From Alginatibacterium sediminis (lineage in GTDB: Bacteria > Pseudomonadota > Gammaproteobacteria > Enterobacterales > Celerinatantimonadaceae), in NCBI RefSeq assembly GCF_003610775.1, contig NZ_RAQO01000008.1, forward strand, positions 372,001-436,000: 64,000 nt of DNA, read 5' to 3'. Position 1 is the stretch's first letter. Each line of letters starts with the position of its first letter. Positions 27,703 through 34,095 of the stretch are shown piece by piece. Below the pieces are notes generated by a model. That model had not been told where the DNA came from, searched no databases, and saw only the letters and a program-made list of their open reading frames with translations. A program made the position numbers and the translations under genes.

Positions 27703-28814
27703 CAGTTTATGTCATGGGCATGATGTCGGGTACCAGCATTGACGGCGTCGATGGGGTGATATTGCGCTTTGACAACAACACTGCAGATGCCAGCAGCTTT
27801 GAGATCCACGCTGCTGCCAGTGTTGATTTCCCAAAGCCACTCGCGCAGCGCTTAAACTTGCTGTGCAGTCCGGCAGAGAATGAAGTAGCAAATATTGCTT
27901 GGAGCAACGTCGAGTTAGCCAAGCTTTATGCGCAACTAGCAAAAGTATTGCTTGAACAAAGTGGTTTAGAGGCCGGTGATATCAAGGCTATCGGCTGTCA
28001 CGGTCAAACCATTCGTCACTTTCCAGAGCTTGGCTACAGCATGCAAATTGGTAGCCCAGCTCATTTAGCAGCCTTTAGCCAAATCCCGGTTATTGCCGAT
28101 TTTCGCAATGCGGATATGGCACGTGGCGGCGAAGGCGCCCCCTTAGTACCCGCCTTTCATCGGGCATTGCTTGACACCATTAGCGAGCGCAATCGCTACG
28201 TACTAAATCTTGGCGGTATCGCGAATGTTACGGTGCTTAGCGCAAGCCAGCCCTTGCTTGGTTTTGATACCGGTCCAGCCAATACCCTGCTCGACTATTG
28301 GTATCGCAGCCACCAAAGCGAAGGCTACTATGACAGCGCTGGATTATGGGGACGCCAAGGCCAGCTTATCGACGAGCTACTCACTAAGCTGATGCAAGAG
28401 CCCTACTTTCAACGCGAGGCTCCTAAAAGTACCGGTAGAGAACTGTTTAATCCACAATGGTTGCAAAGCCGACTAACAAACCACGACTATGCACCCCAAG
28501 ATGTACAGCGCACCTTGTATCATTTAACAGCCAAGAGCATCGCAGATGCTCTCGCCCCCTTTAGCCCCGGCGATATCTATGTTTGCGGCGGCGGTGCCAA
28601 CAACCCCTTACTATTGGAACTCATCAGCGATTATCTACCAAACTTCAGTGTCGATGACATTGCCACCCTTGGCATTGACCCGCAATGGGTTGAAGCCAGC
28701 GCCTTTGCTTGGCTTGCTCAGCAATACCTAGCCAATAAACCCGGCAATGTACCGGAAGTCACCGGTGCGAGTTCAGAAGCTATCTTAGGGGCCTACTATC
28801 CAAGTAATGCTTAG
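27699..28814 (+). CDS. anmK: Anhydro-N-acetylmuramic acid kinase
   Basis: Cytoplasmic kinase opening and phosphorylating 1,6-anhydro-MurNAc to MurNAc-6-phosphate in cell-wall recycling. The 371-residue protein (E. coli 369) has the N-terminal MGMMSGTSIDGVD nucleotide-binding loop, GCHGQTIRH, PVIADFRNADMARGGEGAPLVPAFH, LNLGGIANVTVL, GFDTGPANTLLDYW and GGGANNPLL. Its start overlaps the M23 peptidase stop. Confidence 0.96.
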   Translation: MTVYVMGMMSGTSIDGVDGVILRFDNNTADASSFEIHAAASVDFPKPLAQRLNLLCSPAENEVANIAWSNVELAKLYAQLAKVLLEQSGLEAGDIKAIGCHGQTIRHFPELGYSMQIGSPAHLAAFSQIPVIADFRNADMARGGEGAPLVPAFHRALLDTISERNRYVLNLGGIANVTVLSASQPLLGFDTGPANTLLDYWYRSHQSEGYYDSAGLWGRQGQLIDELLTKLMQEPYFQREAPKSTGRELFNPQWLQSRLTNHDYAPQDVQRTLYHLTAKSIADALAPFSPGDIYVCGGGANNPLLLELISDYLPNFSVDDIATLGIDPQWVEASAFAWLAQQYLANKPGNVPEVTGASSEAILGAYYPSNA

Positions 28815-29296
28815 CTAAGTCTTTACATCGTTAACTCAGTTGCGCTTTAAATTAAAGCGTAGTTAAGTCTCCCCGACAACACATTCCTAATCAGCAAAAA
28901 ATAACAAGACACCCATAATAGTGGTTTTGCTAATGGGCTCGAGACGTCTAACTTATTTATGCCCCAAAATGTGTTGCGCCTTCTTATGAACTCCCCTGTC
29001 AGCAATGGCTCTTCCCATACCAATACTAATGGTTTTGCTTCTCGACTTTGCTAGTTGATAACGAACGAATTTTAGAATTAGTTTAGCTTTCTTGGTTTGC
29101 GCACTTTTTGGCTGTTTATTTGCACAGTGTTTCTAGTTTCGTTTGCGTCATTTGTCAAAGCAATCAATGAAAGAAATGGATCGACGATTGATTGATGCCG
29201 AGTAAAAAACTAAGGTAGACAATGGGTTAATATCAAATCATTAATTGATGAGCGAATGTGATGAAGGTCATGTTTTTTGTGATAGGCCGCGCGCTC
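28815..29296. other. Non-coding gap before the cassette array
   Basis: About 480 bases without a convincing gene. Near anmK is an AT-rich stem-loop, CGCTTTAA-A-TTAAAGCG at 28843-28859, inside a wider TTAACT/AGTTAA pairing; it lacks a U-run. Around 28908-28975 are two short motifs (AATAACAAGAC, TTATGCCCCAA) that recur at 30.8 kb and 33.8 kb. GATAGGCCGC at 29281 is repeated at 29306. No tRNA or integrase is seen. Confidence 0.6.
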
Positions 29297-29340
29297 ATTG
29301 AACGGGATAGGCCGCATGTGCGGCCTACTTAGCGTTAAAT
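29297..29340 (+). repeat. attC-like site upstream of cassette 1 (short, degenerate)
   Basis: The 3' end is GCGTTAAAT, matching the integron GTTRRRY core. A perfect nine-base stem TAGGCCGCA/TGCGGCCTA (29308-29327) is flanked by AACG and CGTT, which can also pair, giving the folded shape of an attC, although at 44 bases it is shorter than usual. The G^TTAAAT junction at 29334/29335 is independently confirmed by cassette 1's own attC. Confidence 0.45.
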
Positions 29341-29354
29341 TTCTAGGAGATATA

Positions 29355-30623
29355 TTGAGTAATCCAAAAGTATTCGTTTCATATTCGTGGGATTCAGAAG
29401 AACATAAAACATGGGTTCGTGAATTATCAGAAAGATTAATTAAAAATGGTATTGATGCTCGATTAGATCAGTGGCATGTAGCTCCAGGGCAAAGTCTTAC
29501 TCAATTTATGGAACAAGAAGCGACCACTAGTGATCATGTAATTATAATTTGCACTACTAATTACAATCAAAAATCTACTAGTCGAATGGGTGGTGTAGGC
29601 TATGAGCAACAAATAATAAGTGGGCAAATAGCTTCAGGAATTCAACGCGAAAAATTTATACCCCTGATAAGAGATGGTGAATTTAGTGCTGGTGAAAACT
29701 GTTCAATCCCGCCACACTTTCTAGGTATCTATGCAATTGATATGCGAGATGATAAAGCTTTAGATAGTAGTCTGGAAACATTACTTAGAGCTATTTATAA
29801 GGAACCGTTACATAAAGCTCCAGAGATTGGAAAAAAACCAGATTTTACTAACATAGTTCATCAAGTATCAGAAAGTTTTGAAGAACTGAGATTAGCAACT
29901 TTAGATTTAGATGGTTATCACCTATTAAGTGGGTTAGCTCAGCATCATAGAACTCCAGAAACTTTTGATATGCCTTCTGAAGAGTATCGCAGAAATATTA
30001 AAGAGGGGACTTTAGTTAAATTACCCTTTGAAATTAGCGTGCCAGAAGATGATGAGCTGGGTGACATATCTGCGGAAAGGATGTGGGTTATATTAAATAA
30101 GAAAAATGGACCGTACTATGAAGGGACATTAGACAGTATTCCCGTATGCTCGGATGAGCAAAACTTTATTGAACATGGTCAGAGCATAATCTTTTTACCT
30201 GAACATGTAATTGATATATCAGATGAAAAAGAGATTTCAGATAAGCCATCAGGACAAGGAATCCCTTTTATTGATAATGTCGCTGTTGCAATGAATTTTT
30301 TGTCTGAAATAAACGAAATAGAGTCCATATTTGCTAGTTATGTAGGTGCCGGAAGAGTATTAGATGAAAATGTGAATGGAGAGAGAATCGATGTTTATCT
30401 AGCCAATATTGTAAATGGTCAACATAAATATCGTCATATTCATAATCAAGATCCTGATTTGAAAGAAAAGTGGAACCAGATTTTAGAGTATTTAGATGAA
30501 TCTCAAAAGGCAATAACTTCAACATTTCATGGCGATAAGTTAGATGTTATACCGTTGTCTCAGCTTGTAATGTTTATCCCTGAATTTTTAGCTCAAATTT
30601 CTGAAAGTGGTAATAAACGCTGA
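29355..30623 (+). CDS. SEFIR-domain cassette protein
   Basis: A 422-residue protein starting at TTG 29355, chosen because AGGAG lies five bases upstream and the domain then begins at once. Residues about 3-150 form a SEFIR domain (TIR-like): PKVFVSYSWDSEEHKTWVRELSERL, NGIDARLDQWHVAPGQSLTQFMEQE, DHVIIICTTNYNQKS and GVGYEQQIISGQI. SEFIR proteins in bacteria include anti-phage NAD-cleaving effectors, so defence is an inference. The rest, about 165-422, is acidic and I do not recognise it. The gene is visibly AT-rich against its neighbours and ends six bases before its attC, as a mobile cassette gene would. Confidence 0.82.
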   Translation: MSNPKVFVSYSWDSEEHKTWVRELSERLIKNGIDARLDQWHVAPGQSLTQFMEQEATTSDHVIIICTTNYNQKSTSRMGGVGYEQQIISGQIASGIQREKFIPLIRDGEFSAGENCSIPPHFLGIYAIDMRDDKALDSSLETLLRAIYKEPLHKAPEIGKKPDFTNIVHQVSESFEELRLATLDLDGYHLLSGLAQHHRTPETFDMPSEEYRRNIKEGTLVKLPFEISVPEDDELGDISAERMWVILNKKNGPYYEGTLDSIPVCSDEQNFIEHGQSIIFLPEHVIDISDEKEISDKPSGQGIPFIDNVAVAMNFLSEINEIESIFASYVGAGRVLDENVNGERIDVYLANIVNGQHKYRHIHNQDPDLKEKWNQILEYLDESQKAITSTFHGDKLDVIPLSQLVMFIPEFLAQISESGNKR

Positions 30624-30628
30624 ACGAA

Positions 30629-30728
30629 ATTTAACAAGGCATTTAAACGGAACTAAAACAGTGGGTTAGGTTCCGCTTCGCTACACATTATAACCCACTA
30701 TTTTAGTCCGCTTAATGCGGCGTTAACT
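30629..30728 (+). repeat. attC site of cassette 1
   Basis: Starts with ATTTAAC (30629-30635) and ends with GTTAACT (30722-30728); recombination point between 30722 and 30723. Internal arms ACTAAAACAGTGGGTTA and TAACCCACTATTTTAGT pair almost perfectly with one unpaired region. The outer arms (AACAAGGCATTTAAACGGA and TCCGCTTAATGCGGCGTTAA) also pair with bulges, as in attC. Confidence 0.85.
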
Positions 30729-31148
30729 CCGATCCAACCGTACTTAATCTAATCCGATCCGCCTGTATTTGAACTAACAACGTAACTCATTTTTGTCCAA
30801 AAACGGGTTTGGGCGTACTGACACGTTTATGCCCCAATATCAGCTAGCTCAGATGATCTATCTCTACTATTCACCTTCCATTTACATACTTTTTCTCATA
30901 CCTAGAGAATGTATGTGGATTCTTACCATTATGAAGCTCCATGACAAAGCATCCTAAAAGACGATTCAAGATATGACGTTCTCGGTCCACTCAGCTTTTG
31001 AATATCTAATGTCAATTTTCATTTCTAAATTATTGTGATCGACCCCCTTGGAATTAAAATGAAAGCCTCGGCACCTGCCTTTGTTGTTCCATTTACAAAA
31101 TTTTTTGATTAGCCTTCGACCTAATTGGCAACAGAATGAGAAACCACG
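30729..31148. other. Non-coding stretch before the serine hydrolase gene
   Basis: About 420 bases with no convincing gene. At 30792-30806 is a hairpin-forming TTTTTGTCCAAAAACG, which recurs near 33757, and at 30828-30838 TTTATGCCCCAA, which recurs near 28956. A minus-strand frame at 30966-31193 lacks family features or a ribosome site and is not called. Confidence 0.6.
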
Positions 31149-32144
31149 ATGAACGACATCAATGAATTCATGAAGGGTTTGCTTAGCTCCCAATACTCAA
31201 ATATCACTGGATTGATCGCTATCCGGAGCGGCAAAGTGGGGTTTGAATATTACGCCCCAGGTTTTTCAAGCCAAACACCCATACACCTATCTTCAGTAAC
31301 AAAAAGTATTACCTCTATGCTGTTTGGTGTTGCGCTTAAACAAGGACATATCAAGAGCGTTGAGCAGCCAATCTTAGATTTTTTTCCCGACTACTCACTA
31401 AAACGCGGCGAGAAAACACTACCGTGCCTTCGGCTTAAGGACCTGCTAAGCATGACTGCGCCGTACAAGTTTAAGAATGAGCCGTATGCGCGCGTCTACT
31501 CAAGCCGCGATTGGACATTGGCGTCACTGGATCTTCTTGGGGGTAAGGGCGAGGTGGGACAGTTTAAGTACACTACACCCGCGTTGCACGTCTTATCAGG
31601 GGTGTTAAGTACAGCCACTGGGCAAAGGGTGGCGGATTTCGCGAATCAACATTTGTTTGCTCCGCTTGGTATCGCGCCGGTAGAGAACATCACCTTAAGC
31701 GATCGTCAGCAACACCTCGAATTTACTCGAGGTGCATCTGAGCGCGGTTGGGTTGCAGACCCGTGCGGTGCTAATACCCCTGGTTGGGGGCTTGTATTAA
31801 GCACGTCTGACCTGATAAAGCTTGCTAGCCTTTACCTGGGCAAGGGATGCTGGGATGAGCAACGCTTACTGTCAAGAGCTTGGATACAACAGAGCACTTC
31901 AGAGCAGAGTCGCTGGGGTGAAAGGCGATACGGCTACCTATGGTGGATGATGCCCGAAACCGAAACCGAAACCGAAACCGAAAACAATGGCTATTGCGCT
32001 CTGGGTGACGGAGGTAACGCATTGTTTATCTTGCCAAAAGATGAGGTGGTGGTGGCAATCACATCGCGCTTTGTACCACGACCTAAAGATAGGGTGACGC
32101 TGTTCACTGAGCATCTGTTGCCTTTGCTTGCACCTAAGAGCTAA
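31149..32144 (+). CDS. Serine hydrolase, class C beta-lactamase fold
   Basis: A 331-residue protein of the beta-lactamase/PBP4*-like family (PF00144), no signal peptide, so probably cytoplasmic. The nucleophile motif is SVTKS (SxxK) after PIHLSS, followed by LRLKDLLSMTAPYKF, the YTTPALHVLSG tyrosine motif and NTPGWGLVLSTSDLIKLASLYL. The family is broad (esterases, peptidases, hydrolases), so no substrate is proposed. An in-frame run of five CCGAAA hexamers (31954-31983) encodes a Glu-Thr dipeptide repeat in a surface-like segment. Base composition is richer in GC than the SEFIR gene, suggesting a different source. Ribosome site is weak (GAG ten bases upstream). Confidence 0.82.
   Translation: MNDINEFMKGLLSSQYSNITGLIAIRSGKVGFEYYAPGFSSQTPIHLSSVTKSITSMLFGVALKQGHIKSVEQPILDFFPDYSLKRGEKTLPCLRLKDLLSMTAPYKFKNEPYARVYSSRDWTLASLDLLGGKGEVGQFKYTTPALHVLSGVLSTATGQRVADFANQHLFAPLGIAPVENITLSDRQQHLEFTRGASERGWVADPCGANTPGWGLVLSTSDLIKLASLYLGKGCWDEQRLLSRAWIQQSTSEQSRWGERRYGYLWWMMPETETETETENNGYCALGDGGNALFILPKDEVVVAITSRFVPRPKDRVTLFTEHLLPLLAPKS
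31954..31983 (+). repeat. Hexanucleotide tandem repeat (CCGAAA)5
   Basis: Five perfect copies of CCGAAA inside the serine hydrolase gene, read as alternating Glu and Thr. Changes in copy number would keep the frame. Confidence 0.95.
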
Positions 32145-32439
32145 CTCTTCGGTAAGCAAAAAAGAGCCACCAACGGGGTTGAAAGCGTGCTTGGCGTTCA
32201 GCCCGTGTGTGGTCAAGCAAATTTGTGCCTCATTACCTGTTACAGTTCCCTCTGCTCTATTCCTAATAAACCTATGCACCCATATTTTATGGGCAAACCT
32301 CCTATGAGTACACAGAGATGATTTGCAATTCCTCCTTTCCACAAGAGCTTGCATCCTTTTATGCTGATTTTTTTGTTACTTTAGAGCTAGGCGGCTGATA
32401 TAGCTTAGAAAAGGTGATAATCTTTTTTAATTCAATGAC
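32145..32439. other. Non-coding stretch between serine hydrolase and GIY-YIG cassette
   Basis: About 300 bases without a plausible gene. AGCTAAC at 32139-32145 overlaps the serine hydrolase stop. A CAAC-GGG-GTTG hairpin and TGCTTGGCGTTCAGC at about 32180-32205 could be a decayed attC. This is too degenerate to call firmly. Confidence 0.5.
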
Positions 32440-32496
32440 AAGAGGAAAAATCTCTTGTTTAAACAATGCGCTTTTCCTCTTAAGAAGCTGTTATGC
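32415..32496 (+). repeat. attC-like site before the GIY-YIG cassette
   Basis: Ends with GTTATGC (32490-32496). A perfect ten-base stem AAGAGGAAAA (32440-32449) / TTTTCCTCTT (32472-32481) encloses a nested palindrome TTGTTTAAACAA (32455-32466). The 5' box is degenerate (about TGATAAT), so only the 3' junction is certain; that junction is confirmed by the complementary GCATAAC at the far end of the next cassette. Confidence 0.6.
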
Positions 32497-32873
32497 GATA
32501 TATGGAATTTCAAACTCTCAATAATAAAGTAAATGAAGGCAAGGCACTAATCTACATGTGGGAAATCCATGGCGAAGATGGTGCCCTTACTGGTTGCTAT
32601 GTAGGCAAAGCCAAAGGTGGTAGTAAAAGGCCTAAGAGGCACTACAAGCGAAATGTTCGCCGCCTTCTACAAAATCAACCATATCGGAAGTCAAATCCCG
32701 AAGGCTATAGAAAAGTGCATCGTGCCTTAACTGAAGCTACTCGTTGTGGCCATAGAATCACTTTATCCTTCCTTTGCAACATCTCTGAATCTGAGAATAT
32801 AAATGACATCGAGCAGCAGCTTATTAAAGAGCATGACTGTCAAGGTAATGAAAGCTGGCAATTAAATGGCTAG
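32493..32873 (+). CDS. GIY-YIG-like nuclease-fold protein
   Basis: A 126-residue protein. ALIYMWEI and GCYVGKAKGGSKRPKRHY, about 16-50, resemble the GIY and YIG strands with the following basic helix. The later INDIEQQLIKEH matches the glutamate-containing helix of the fold. Which DNA it would cut is unknown. The first ATG lies within the cassette's own TTATGC junction hexamer, so its upstream sequence depends on which attC precedes it; a second ATG at 32502 is in frame. The gene stops two bases before its attC. Confidence 0.68.
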   Translation: MRYMEFQTLNNKVNEGKALIYMWEIHGEDGALTGCYVGKAKGGSKRPKRHYKRNVRRLLQNQPYRKSNPEGYRKVHRALTEATRCGHRITLSFLCNISESENINDIEQQLIKEHDCQGNESWQLNG

Positions 32874-32874
32874 C

Positions 32875-32959
32875 GCATAACAAGGCAATGAAAGATCGCC
32901 GGTAAACACAAACCGGTTGGTAGCCAATACGCAGGTTGCTTTGTGTTGCGGCGTTATGT
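32875..32959 (+). repeat. attC site of the GIY-YIG cassette
   Basis: Begins GCATAAC (32875-32881), ends GTTATGT (32953-32959), 85 bases. Inner hairpin CCGGT/ACCGG and outer pairing of GGCAATGAAAG with TTTGTGTTGCGGCG. The 5' box is complementary to the cassette start GTTATGC at 32490. Confidence 0.85.
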
Positions 32960-32984
32960 GCCATATGGACCTGAAGTGAGTTAA

Positions 32985-33617
32985 ATGAGCATTTTTGAAT
33001 TTTGGAAAGAAGTCGAATCAGGTGAAAAACACATTCACCCCGATGATAAAACGGTACTTGCTGAGTTAAAGCATTATCACAAGTCAGATCTAAACTACAG
33101 TTTTCCTCCGGGGCCATTTTTCGGCCCACTTAAAACAGCAAAAATCATTCTCTGTTATGCAAACCCAAGTGTGGATGACCCTTCCTTAGATGCGGTTGCA
33201 TGCAGTCTCAATCGTGAAAAGCTTATGAGGCAACTAAATGGGGACCAACCATATCCTTATGAACTAAATGGCTGGAGGCAATGGTTTTCACAAAGAGCAA
33301 ATAGCCTGTTTGGTGGAGACGTAAAGTTAGCAAGTAAGCAGCTCGCAGTAATAAACCTTATTCCATATGCTTCAAAGAGCATGGACAACGTAGAAAGAAT
33401 AGCAAGTTGCTTACCCAGTGCTTGGGCTGCGCAAAACTACCTAAGATATACATTGATACCCAAAGCGCTTAAAGGTGAAATTCTATTGGTAATGTGTAGG
33501 TCTGCTCATCTCTGGGGACTACGATCCAGTCACGGAAGTGATCATATCATCATTAATACTGCTAGGTCAGGCTTTGATCAAAATTCAAAGAAACGAATTA
33601 CCGAGTGGCACACATAA
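32985..33617 (+). CDS. Unknown cassette-encoded protein, 210 residues
   Basis: Soluble protein with no signal peptide or membrane helix. The segment FFGPLKTAKIILCYANPSVDDPSL (about 44-67) and later KQLAVINLIPYASKS and EILLVMCRSAHLWGL resemble the strand-loop pattern of uracil-DNA-glycosylase-like folds, in which NP follows a buried strand. This is a weak impression and I do not assign the family. GTGAG lies before the ATG. Its stop codon TAA overlaps the attC 5' box ACATAAC, so the gene fills its cassette almost exactly. Confidence 0.75.
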   Translation: MSIFEFWKEVESGEKHIHPDDKTVLAELKHYHKSDLNYSFPPGPFFGPLKTAKIILCYANPSVDDPSLDAVACSLNREKLMRQLNGDQPYPYELNGWRQWFSQRANSLFGGDVKLASKQLAVINLIPYASKSMDNVERIASCLPSAWAAQNYLRYTLIPKALKGEILLVMCRSAHLWGLRSSHGSDHIIINTARSGFDQNSKKRITEWHT

Positions 33618-33681
33618 CAAACGCATGGACTTTAAAAGTTTGGCTTCACTCGCTAGCCAAATCTTTTAAAGCCCGTTATGC
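33612..33681 (+). repeat. attC site of the last cassette
   Basis: Begins ACATAAC (33612-33618), ends GTTATGC (33675-33681), 70 bases. Arms CTTTAAAAGTTTGGCT (33630-33645) and AGCCAAATCTTTTAAAG (33655-33671) pair fully except for one extra base on the right arm, the extrahelical base typical of attC. The 5' box is complementary to the cassette start GTTATGT at 32953. Confidence 0.9.
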
Positions 33682-34095
33682 GGAACGCTGCCCCTGATTC
33701 TTCTATACTTTCGTTAATCCGAAACGCTTTCAAATAAGCGAATGCCCTAACAAACTTTTGTCCAAAAACGTATTAGAAACGAAATAACAAGACCCCATAA
33801 TGTTGACAGCTCAAAATGATGAACGCCGCTTGCGTTGGTCTTCATTCAAGCGCGTTTTGCGATGCCGAGACCCTGTTAAACGGTGCTTAATTGGGTACAC
33901 ATGAACCTCGTGTTGTTGTGAATCTTGTGACTGCTCCATCTCTAGACTGAGCTGCAGATTTTCCCCTAATCGTGCGGTGCCCAACCCAAAAAGTGTGACG
34001 CAGATCACCTTTCTTTGAGCTGAAAAGCTTTGCAGACTTGCTATTACCTCGCGGACTAGGGATAACTAGCGCAGTTTCTTTAGAGTAAGCTAAAC
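33682..34095. other. Non-coding stretch between cassette array and GH14 gene
   Basis: About 410 bases without a supported gene. It contains CTTTTGTCCAAAAACG (33756-33771) and GAAATAACAAGACCCCATAAT (about 33780-33800), versions of motifs seen at 30.8 and 28.9 kb. The two minus-strand frames here lack start sites and family features. A promoter for the beta-amylase gene is presumably in the last 100 bases. Confidence 0.55.

Larger units (their letters stand above)
29335..33681 (+). mobile_element. Integron gene-cassette array lacking an integrase (CALIN-like)
   Basis: Four same-strand genes are separated by sites with the architecture of attC recombination sites: a 5' RYYYAAC-like box, imperfect inverted repeats, and a 3' GTTRRRY-like box. 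For cassettes starting at 29335, 32491 and 32954, the first six bases (TTAAAT, TTATGC, TTATGT) are the reverse complement of the 5' box of the attC at that cassette's own end (ATTTAAC, GCATAAC, ACATAAC). That is expected if each unit was once a closed circle. The segment 30723-32490 fits less well. Several genes stop within a few bases of an attC. No integrase or attI was found, so it may lie outside the window or be lost. Confidence 0.82.

Noticed and set aside
28843-28859. AT-rich palindrome after anmK as an attC or terminator
   Set aside because: The boxes are in the wrong orientation for an attC on the array strand and there is no U-run.
30966-31193. Minus-strand 75-codon frame in the cassette array
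   Set aside because: No ribosome site, no recognisable family, and it runs against the array direction.
32139-32210. A further attC right after the serine hydrolase gene
   Set aside because: AGCTAAC and GGCGTTCAGC are only loosely like attC boxes, and the pairing between arms is poor.
28815-34095. Search for an integron integrase or attI next to the cassettes
   Set aside because: No frame in either strand carries tyrosine-recombinase motifs; the flanks are anmK and the GH14 gene. Absence in the window does not exclude an integrase elsewhere.
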